A stretch of DNA of 5,088 bases from Thermoleophilia bacterium. GTDB lineage: Bacteria > Actinomycetota > Thermoleophilia > RBG-16-64-13. The stretch covers positions 1-5,088 of the forward strand of contig JAFGIH010000309.1 in assembly GCA_016929985.1 (NCBI GenBank), in the 5' to 3' direction. Below the pieces are notes generated by a model. It saw nothing but the letters and a program-made list of their open reading frames with translations, was not told where the DNA came from and made no database searches. Positions 1-4,299 of the stretch are shown here, one piece after another; positions within the stretch are counted from its first letter, which is position 1, and every line of letters starts with the position of its first letter. The position numbers and the translations under genes are program-made.

Positions 1-873
1 CATGCTCGGCTGCCCATCGGCCCTCTTCTCCACGAAGGCGAGTCCCCCAGAGAAGGGGAGGCCTATCGAGTATTCCGCTGGTATGACCATCACGCCATTA
101 ACGTCCACGAATCCGATCTTCTCCCCGACCGCCACCGCGGCCAATCCCTCCGAGAAGGTGTCGGCGCCGTCGAACCGTGGTTCGATGGCCCACTCGCCCC
201 GCTCGTTGATGTAGCCACACTTGAGCCCGCCCTCCTCCACGACCATGGCCATGGCGAGGCCCTCACTGAAGTCGCCCGCGTACTTGGCCTCGGGAGCCAG
301 GACCACCCTGCCGGTAGTATCGATGTACACGGTGGAGTCGTCCACCGCAGGGGTGCGTAACACCGCCGCCAACCCCTCGTGAAACGAGGATGCGTCCGTG
401 AACTGCGGCTCTATGACGAAGCGGCCGCTCTCGTCGATGTAGCCCCATTGACTGCTCATCCGCACCGCGGCCAACCTTTCCGAGAAGCCGAGCGCATATT
501 CGAACTGCGGCTCGATGACCATCTTTCCCCAGGTATCGATGTAGCCCCAGAGTTCACCCTGCTGCACGGCGGCCAGACCCTCCGAGAACTGCAGGCCGTA
601 GGTCTGCTCCAGCTGCGGCAGATCCGCGATCACCCGGCCTCTCTTGTCTATCAGACGCCACACGCCGTCCTCTATCACCACCGCCCGGCCCTCGCTGAAG
701 TCGTAGCACCACTCGAACCGAGGCCCGATGACCAGTTCGCTTTTCTCATCCACGTAGCCCCAGAGCTGGGGATCGCCGTCCATCAGCACGCGGCCGAGTC
801 CGTCGGAGAACTCCGCGGCTTCGACGAACAGGGGTGCGATGACCATGGCCCCACCGGCGTCGATGTAGCCGTA
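1..873 (-). repeat. WG-repeat array of gene 1, at least 8 units
   Basis: The units start at residues 121, 158, 192, 229, 263, 301, 339 and 373, with lengths of 37, 34, 37, 34, 38, 38, 34 and at least 39 residues. Each opens with an aromatic-Gly-aromatic-[IV]-[DN] turn and carries FSEGLA about 20 residues later. Unit 3 (WRLIDKRGRV...) has lost the EPQF segment. Unit 8 has SGGLA in place of SEGLA and is cut by the window edge or ends very near it. Confidence 0.9.
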
Positions 874-1233
874 TCGTTCGTCCAGGAGGGCGGGGAAGAG
901 ATGCACCTCGTCCGCCTTGCCGTCTCGCGATCCGGCCAGCAGGAAGTAGAGCCCCACCGCGATGCCCGCCAACACCACGAGCGCAGCGACGACAAGGAGC
1001 GCCCGCGGGAGGCGGCGCAGCCGGGCGCCCGAGCGGCGGCCGGCGCGGGAGCGAGCGCCGCGGTCGGCGCCATCGCCGCGACCGTCCAGGGCATCTCTCG
1101 AGGGGAGTTCGGAGACCCGGGGTCCGAGGTCCCAGGCGTTGTCGGCGGCAGAGAGGGGCGCGCCGCACTCCGGGCACCAGTCCAGCGTGCCCCTGGGCAG
1201 CTGCGCGCCGCACTCGCTGCAGGTCTTGGCCAC
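1..1233 (-). CDS. Zinc-ribbon, single-pass membrane WG-repeat protein (3' end beyond window)
   Basis: An open frame of 411 codons reaches the left edge without a stop. The GTG at 1233-1231 is the only start codon between the upstream in-frame stop (1257-1255) and the zinc ribbon; a GGAAG sits 7 nt before it. Residues 1-27 form a zinc ribbon with two CxEC knuckles, C5/C8 and C20/C23 (CSECGAQL, CPECGAPL). Residues 51-77 are Arg/Gly/Ala-rich and 78-100 are a hydrophobic helix followed by GSRDGK. By the positive-inside rule the zinc ribbon is cytoplasmic and the remainder outside. Eight WG repeats follow from residue 121, with the pattern WGYIDxxGxhVIEPQF..a..FSEGLAAV; repeats 3 and 6 are degenerate. 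The previous gene ends one base upstream, so translation is probably coupled. WG repeats (Pfam WG_beta_rep) have no firmly assigned biochemical role. Topology and family are well supported; function is unknown. Confidence 0.9.
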   Translation of the reverse strand, partial: MAKTCSECGAQLPRGTLDWCPECGAPLSAADNAWDLGPRVSELPSRDALDGRGDGADRGARSRAGRRSGARLRRLPRALLVVAALVVLAGIAVGLYFLLAGSRDGKADEVHLFPALLDERYGYIDAGGAMVIAPLFVEAAEFSDGLGRVLMDGDPQLWGYVDEKSELVIGPRFEWCYDFSEGRAVVIEDGVWRLIDKRGRVIADLPQLEQTYGLQFSEGLAAVQQGELWGYIDTWGKMVIEPQFEYALGFSERLAAVRMSSQWGYIDESGRFVIEPQFTDASSFHEGLAAVLRTPAVDDSTVYIDTTGRVVLAPEAKYAGDFSEGLAMAMVVEEGGLKCGYINERGEWAIEPRFDGADTFSEGLAAVAVGEKIGFVDVNGVMVIPAEYSIGLPFSGGLAFVEKRADGQPSM

Positions 1234-1234
1234 G

Positions 1235-2338
1235 TCAGTACTTCCGCGACCAGATCACGGCGCCGGTCTTGTCGATGTAGCTGAAGTCGTCGCTCAGCTC
1301 GTCGCGGTGAGACACCCGGGCGAGGCCCCCGGAGAAGTCGCCGGCATACTCGTGTTGCACCGGGATGACGACCGTGCCGGTGGCGTCGATGTAGCCCCAG
1401 AGATAGGCCTCATCGACCTGCTGACACACCGCCGCCATGCCTTCACAGAAGGGTCGTGCCGCGCAGTATGCCGCCAGATCGATGACCAACGCGCCATTCC
1501 CGTCGACGTATCCGCATCCGTGGCCGGTCGCCACCGGCGCGAGTCCCTCCGAGAAGCCCCAGACTCGGCGGAACTCAGGCTGCACCACGTAAGCGCCGGT
1601 CTTGTCCACACAGCCCCACGTCTCCTGGCCATTCCGGACCTCCGCCACGGGAGCCAGTCCCTCAGAGAACGCTTCTGCGAGCGCAAAACGAGGTTGGATG
1701 ACCCAGGCGCCGGTTGTGTCGATGAAGCCCAACTCGTAAACGTCGTTATTGGCGAATCCCGCCACCGCGAGCCCCTCGGAGAAACGATCGGCCGCATCGA
1801 ACTGAGGCTCGATGACCCAGACCCCGGTCGTGTCGATGTATCCGACCTTGCCCTCGGCTTCCTTCACGGCCGAGGCGAACCCCTCGGAGAAGGAGTCTGC
1901 GAACCACAGCGTCGGCTGGATGACGTACGTACCGGTCTCGTCGATGAATCCCCAGGAACCACCTTGAGGATGTTCGCTCACCGCGGCCAGGCCCTCGGTG
2001 AAGGGGCAGGCGTTGGCGAAGCGGGGCTCCACGACCCAGGCCCCGCTCTCGTCGATGTAGCCCCAGGTGCTTCCGTCCACCGTGACAGCGGCCAGCCCTT
2101 CGGAGAAGGGATAGCCATACTGGAACTGCGCTTCGATGACGCCACAGCCTCCGCGATTGATGTATCCCCACATCCCGTCGAACGACAGGGACGGGTAGCG
2201 GTCCACATGGGTGACGGTCTCGGAGCTCCCACCCACGTCGTCGCAACCAAGTCCTCCCAGTCCCACGATCCCGAGGACAAGCAAGACTACTACGGCCACG
2301 TTCGCCCAACCGGCGCCGCGACTCGGACGCTTTGTCAT
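1235..2338 (-). CDS. Membrane-anchored (probable lipoprotein) WG-repeat protein
   Basis: A 367-residue protein, complete in the window. The ATG at 2338 is chosen because a GGGGGAGGG tract sits 6 nt upstream of it, and because it gives a conventional signal: MTKRPSRGAGW, then a hydrophobic stretch at about 12-31 ending at Cys32. The site GLGC is a weak lipobox (Gly at -3), so an uncleaved N-terminal anchor is the alternative. After an unstructured stretch and the motif VDRYP (45-49), eight WG repeats begin at residues 57, 92, 129, 165, 203, 241, 275 and 314. A half-repeat cap ending IWSRKY follows (352-367). Repeat 7 is rich in cysteine (C275, C292, C298, C305). The protein is predicted to be extracytoplasmic and is the first gene of a pair with gene 1. 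Family assignment is firm; function is unknown. Confidence 0.9.
   Translation of the reverse strand: MTKRPSRGAGWANVAVVVLLVLGIVGLGGLGCDDVGGSSETVTHVDRYPSLSFDGMWGYINRGGCGVIEAQFQYGYPFSEGLAAVTVDGSTWGYIDESGAWVVEPRFANACPFTEGLAAVSEHPQGGSWGFIDETGTYVIQPTLWFADSFSEGFASAVKEAEGKVGYIDTTGVWVIEPQFDAADRFSEGLAVAGFANNDVYELGFIDTTGAWVIQPRFALAEAFSEGLAPVAEVRNGQETWGCVDKTGAYVVQPEFRRVWGFSEGLAPVATGHGCGYVDGNGALVIDLAAYCAARPFCEGMAAVCQQVDEAYLWGYIDATGTVVIPVQHEYAGDFSGGLARVSHRDELSDDFSYIDKTGAVIWSRKY
1238..2170 (-). repeat. WG-repeat array of gene 2, 8 units plus terminal half unit
   Basis: Unit lengths are 35, 37, 36, 38, 38, 34, 39 and 38 residues, then a 16-residue cap (FSYIDKTGAVIWSRKY). Most units read WGYIDxTGxWVIEPxF followed by FSEGLA. 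Length variation lies mainly in the loop after SEGLAxV. Unit 7 breaks the pattern (VIDLAAYCAARPFCEGMA) and unit 8 has SGGLA. Confidence 0.9.
1241..1245 (-). promoter_or_regulatory. Ribosome binding site for the GTG start of gene 1
   Basis: GGAAG lies inside the last codons of the upstream gene, 7 nt before GTG 1233. With the TGA-C-GTG junction it supports GTG initiation and reinitiation by ribosomes finishing gene 2. It decides the start, because the first in-frame ATG (residue 130) would remove the zinc ribbon and membrane helix. Confidence 0.6.
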
Positions 2339-2343
2339 CACGA

Positions 2344-2352
2344 CCCTCCCCC
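2344..2352 (-). promoter_or_regulatory. Strong ribosome binding site deciding the start of gene 2
   Basis: GGGGGAGGG contains a GGAGG core ending 6 nt before the ATG at 2338. Two further in-frame ATGs, at 2407 and 2368, lack a comparable site and would add an Ala/Gly-rich tail in front of the signal sequence. An in-frame GTG directly precedes the chosen ATG and could also serve. Confidence 0.75.
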
Positions 2353-2375
2353 GGTCGCCTGATGTCATGGCGGCA

Positions 2376-2381
2376 ATTGTA
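2376..2381 (-). promoter_or_regulatory. Candidate -10 box for the gene 2-gene 1 operon
   Basis: TACAAT on the minus strand is one of the few AT-rich hexamers in a very GC-rich spacer. It would place transcription start near 2369, about 30 nt upstream of the ATG at 2338, leaving room for the ribosome site. No convincing -35 hexamer is visible 16-19 nt further upstream, so this stays tentative. Confidence 0.4.
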
Positions 2382-2424
2382 CCGCCGCCCGCGGACGCGG
2401 CGGCCACGGGGGCGCAGGGCCGCA

Positions 2425-2465
2425 GGCCGGCGGCGGGGCCGCGGCACGCGCCGACAGCGCCGGCC
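2425..2465. other. Inverted repeat in the divergent spacer
   Basis: GGCCGGCG (2425-2432) is matched by CGCCGGCC (2458-2465), giving perfect 8-bp arms around a 25-nt centre that contains the palindrome GCCGCGGC (2438-2445). It lies between the two candidate promoters and could be an operator for divergent genes. The spacer is so GC-rich that an 8-bp match by chance is plausible. The rest of the spacer (2339-2540) shows no small gene or RNA that I can support. Confidence 0.25.
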
Positions 2466-2502
2466 GCCCGCTCTGCCGCTCGCGCCCGAGCCCCGATTCG
2501 GC

Positions 2503-2508
2503 TAACCT
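2503..2508 (+). promoter_or_regulatory. Candidate -10 box for the nitroreductase gene
   Basis: TAACCT, within the locally AT-richer GCTAACCTATGTGG, sits 32 nt before the ATG. It would give a short leader carrying the ribosome site. No good -35 box is seen at 16-18 nt, so the assignment rests on position and base composition only. Confidence 0.35.
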
Positions 2509-2526
2509 ATGTGGTGTGACCCAGAC

Positions 2527-2534
2527 GAGGAGGT
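2527..2534 (+). promoter_or_regulatory. Ribosome binding site of the nitroreductase gene
   Basis: GAGGAGGT is a near-perfect Shine-Dalgarno sequence. Its GGAGG core ends 7 nt before the ATG at 2541, which fixes that start. Confidence 0.85.
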
Positions 2535-2540
2535 AAACGA

Positions 2541-3224
2541 ATGACTCCCACCATTCCCGCCATCGTCGAAAGACGCGCCATCCGCAAGTACCTGTCCGAA
2601 CCGGTGCCCGAAGAGGTCATCAGAGAGATCCTCGCCGAAGCCCGCTGGGCGCCGTCGGCCACCAACACGCAGACCACCTACGCCTACGTGCTCTCCGGCC
2701 AGACTCTGGAGAGGTTCAAGGCCGACCTGCGCGAGTACGCCGAGGAGGAGGTCCCCGAGGCATCCGACCTGGGGCCGCGCGTGCCGCTACCGGCGAAGTA
2801 CCAAGCCAGGCAGGACGAGCTGTTCAAGACCCGGCTGTCGTTCATCGCGGCCGAGCAAGCCAAGATGGGCATCGAGCCCTCCACGTCGCCGCTGCCGCCC
2901 GCGGTCGCCATGGCCGAGATCTTCGGAGCGCCGGTGGTCATAGCCCTGGCCATCCCCAGAGACACCGGGCTGCCCTACGGCTGCTTCGACGCCGGGTTGT
3001 TCGCGCAGTCGCTGGTGCTCATCGCGCAGGCCCGCGGACTGGGCACCTGCATCACGGGCTCGAACGTCCGCTATCCCAACTTGCTGCGCAAGGTGATCCC
3101 CGGCGCTGAGGACAAGCTCTTCGTGATAGCCATCGCCCTCGGCTACGCCGACATGGAGGCCCCGGTGAACCGCTTCCCGCGCACCCGCATCAGCGTCGAC
3201 GAGTTCGCGACCTTCCTCAGCTAG
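2541..3224 (+). CDS. Nitroreductase-family flavoprotein
   Basis: This 227-residue protein has the usual length for the family (Pfam Nitroreductase, PF00881). It shows the N-terminal FMN-phosphate-binding motif RRAIRKY (11-17) and the flavin-contact loop WAPSATNTQ (36-44). It also has the D-x-GLFAQSLVLIAQARGLGTCITG segment (150-173) and the family C-terminal signature ALGYAD...NRFPRTRISVDEF (199-222). Family members are cytoplasmic homodimeric FMN enzymes that use NAD(P)H to reduce nitroaromatics, quinones or other electron-poor substrates. The physiological substrate cannot be read from sequence, so no gene symbol is given. There is no signal peptide. The central helical region (about 55-125) is where substrate specificity varies in this family. 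It is the only plus-strand gene: divergent from gene 2, convergent with gene 4, and apparently transcribed alone. Confidence 0.93.
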   Translation: MTPTIPAIVERRAIRKYLSEPVPEEVIREILAEARWAPSATNTQTTYAYVLSGQTLERFKADLREYAEEEVPEASDLGPRVPLPAKYQARQDELFKTRLSFIAAEQAKMGIEPSTSPLPPAVAMAEIFGAPVVIALAIPRDTGLPYGCFDAGLFAQSLVLIAQARGLGTCITGSNVRYPNLLRKVIPGAEDKLFVIAIALGYADMEAPVNRFPRTRISVDEFATFLS

Positions 3225-3241
3225 CGAAGACGGACCGCTAG
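3221..3241. terminator. Short inverted repeat holding both convergent stop codons
   Basis: CTAGCG (3221-3226) and CGCTAG (3236-3241) are perfect 6-bp arms around a 9-nt loop. The TAG stop of the nitroreductase lies in one arm and that of the facing lipoprotein gene in the other. The 13-bp gap has room for no larger terminator. There is no T-tract on either side, so the hairpin would be a weak bidirectional terminator at best. Confidence 0.3.
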
Positions 3242-4284
3242 TCGCGAGGAATCTGCCAGACCATCACGCCGGCCGTGTCGATGTAGCCTATGAGAAAGGC
3301 TGCATCGGCCGGCCCCGTGACCCGGGCCAGGCCGCCGTCAAAGGCGCCTGCCGTCGCGAACTGGGGCTGGATGGCGAGCGTGCCCGTCTTATCCACGTAG
3401 CCGCTCAGCCTGCCGGAGTCACCCTCTTGCTTGACGAGGCCCAGCCCCTCTGAGAAAGCTTCCGCCATGGCGAACTGCGGCTGGATGACGAAGGTCCCTG
3501 TCGGATCGATGTAGCCGTACTGCCCCTCGCTCTCCACCGCCGCAAGCCCCTCGGAGAACCGGTAGGCATCCTCGAAGCGCGGCTCGATGACCATCGCGCC
3601 CGTCTTGTCGACGTATCCCCAGAGGCCGCCTATCTGCACGGCTGCGAGACCCTCGGAGAACGTGTTGACCATCTCGTAGCGGGGCTCTACCGCCCAGGTC
3701 CCTGTCGGATCGATGAAGCCCCATGTGCGGTCACCGCCGCCATCTAGTTGAAGCGCACCGGCCAGACCCTCGGTGAAGGGCATCACGCTGCCGAACTGCA
3801 TCTCGACGACCGTCTTGCCCTGTTTGTCGATGAACCCGTACTTGCCGCCGTCGCCGACAGCGGCCAGGCCCTCGTCGAACGACTGCACGTGGCTCATCTC
3901 CGGCTGCAGCACCGCCTTGCCTTTCTTGTCGATGAAGACAGAGGATCCATCCTCCAGCCCCACCAGTCCGAGACCCTCCGAGAACGGCATTGCTCCCGTG
4001 TACTGAGGCTTCACCACAAGCTTGCCCGTGGTGTTGCAGTATCCCCATAGATCGTCCTTCTGCACGGGAGCAAGACCCTCTGAGAACTCGCCCGCGTAGT
4101 CGAAGACGCATTCGATGACGGTCTGGCCGCTGTTGTCGATAAAGCCGTAGGCCTCGGTCTCTTTGTCTTGGATCGGGTAGAGCTGAACGGCCTCGTCGCC
4201 GTCCGCCCCGGACGAGCGGCAACCCGCCGCCCCCAGAGCTCCGGCGACCAGCACCAGCGCCAACACCAGCGTCAACTTCTTCAT
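3238..4284 (-). CDS. WG-repeat lipoprotein
   Basis: A 348-residue protein, complete in the window. The ATG at 4284 has a GGGAG ribosome site 9 nt upstream and opens a textbook export signal: MKK, a hydrophobic core at residues 4-20, and an AAGC lipobox with Cys22. The mature protein is therefore probably lipidated and held at the outer face of the membrane. A short linker with DEAVQLYP (30-37) leads to eight WG repeats starting at residues 46, 80, 115, 149, 188, 222, 256 and 294, and a half-repeat cap IGYIDTAGVMVWQIPRD (332-348). Repeats 2 and 3 are degenerate (WGYCNTTG, SVFIDKKG). It lies 13 bp after the upstream gene, its ribosome site overlapping that gene's stop, so the two are co-translated from one operon. 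Repeat lengths match the upstream gene in register. Family and export are well supported; function is unknown. Confidence 0.93.
   Translation of the reverse strand: MKKLTLVLALVLVAGALGAAGCRSSGADGDEAVQLYPIQDKETEAYGFIDNSGQTVIECVFDYAGEFSEGLAPVQKDDLWGYCNTTGKLVVKPQYTGAMPFSEGLGLVGLEDGSSVFIDKKGKAVLQPEMSHVQSFDEGLAAVGDGGKYGFIDKQGKTVVEMQFGSVMPFTEGLAGALQLDGGGDRTWGFIDPTGTWAVEPRYEMVNTFSEGLAAVQIGGLWGYVDKTGAMVIEPRFEDAYRFSEGLAAVESEGQYGYIDPTGTFVIQPQFAMAEAFSEGLGLVKQEGDSGRLSGYVDKTGTLAIQPQFATAGAFDGGLARVTGPADAAFLIGYIDTAGVMVWQIPRD
3241..4149 (-). repeat. WG-repeat array of gene 4, 8 units plus terminal half unit
   Basis: Unit lengths are 34, 35, 34, 39, 34, 34, 38 and 38 residues, then a 17-residue cap. Units 5-7 are the most regular, with [WY]G[FY][IV]D[PK]TG..AVEP or VIEP or VIQP, then FSEGLAAV. 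Units 5 and 7 share an exact 20-nt direct repeat (3492-3511 and 3696-3715) spaced 204 bp apart, exactly two 34-codon units. Unit 8 has DGGLA instead of SEGLA. Confidence 0.92.
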
Positions 4285-4293
4285 GCGTTCGGA

Positions 4294-4299
4294 CTCCCT
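4294..4299 (-). promoter_or_regulatory. Ribosome binding site of gene 4 overlapping the gene 5 stop
   Basis: AGGGAG shares its first two bases with the TAG stop codon of the upstream gene (4300-4298) and ends 9 nt before the ATG at 4284. This layout is typical of translational coupling and argues for one transcript carrying both genes. Confidence 0.7.

Noticed and set aside
746..1213. Minus-strand Arg/Pro-rich frame overlapping gene 1 (also 783-1094)
   Set aside because: These are alternate frames of the zinc-ribbon gene with low-complexity Arg/Pro composition. The gene 1 frame has the domains.
379..1284. Plus-strand open frame of 301 codons
   Set aside because: It is the antisense shadow of gene 1, with the same repeat-derived pattern (HRGQPFREAERIFELRLDD). 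It has no credible ribosome site and no domain.
962..2362. Long plus-strand open frame (466 codons) with its own periodic protein pattern (ELRLDD, VDVAP, GEPLGEG)
   Set aside because: It is antisense to the WG genes. Its periodicity is the complementary reading of the WG repeats in GC-rich codons. It spans two real genes and their junction and has no family resemblance.
2339..2407. Upstream ATG starts for gene 2 at 2407 and 2368
   Set aside because: They lack a good ribosome site, place an odd Ala/Gly-rich extension before the signal sequence, and the candidate -10 box lies downstream of the first. The ATG at 2338 has GGAGG at ideal spacing.
1746..2447. Minus-strand 233-codon frame overlapping gene 2
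   Set aside because: It is the out-of-frame reading of the WG array, rich in Arg and Gly (LHRRERGLG, VRRLLLRG patterns). The in-frame lipoprotein explains the region fully.
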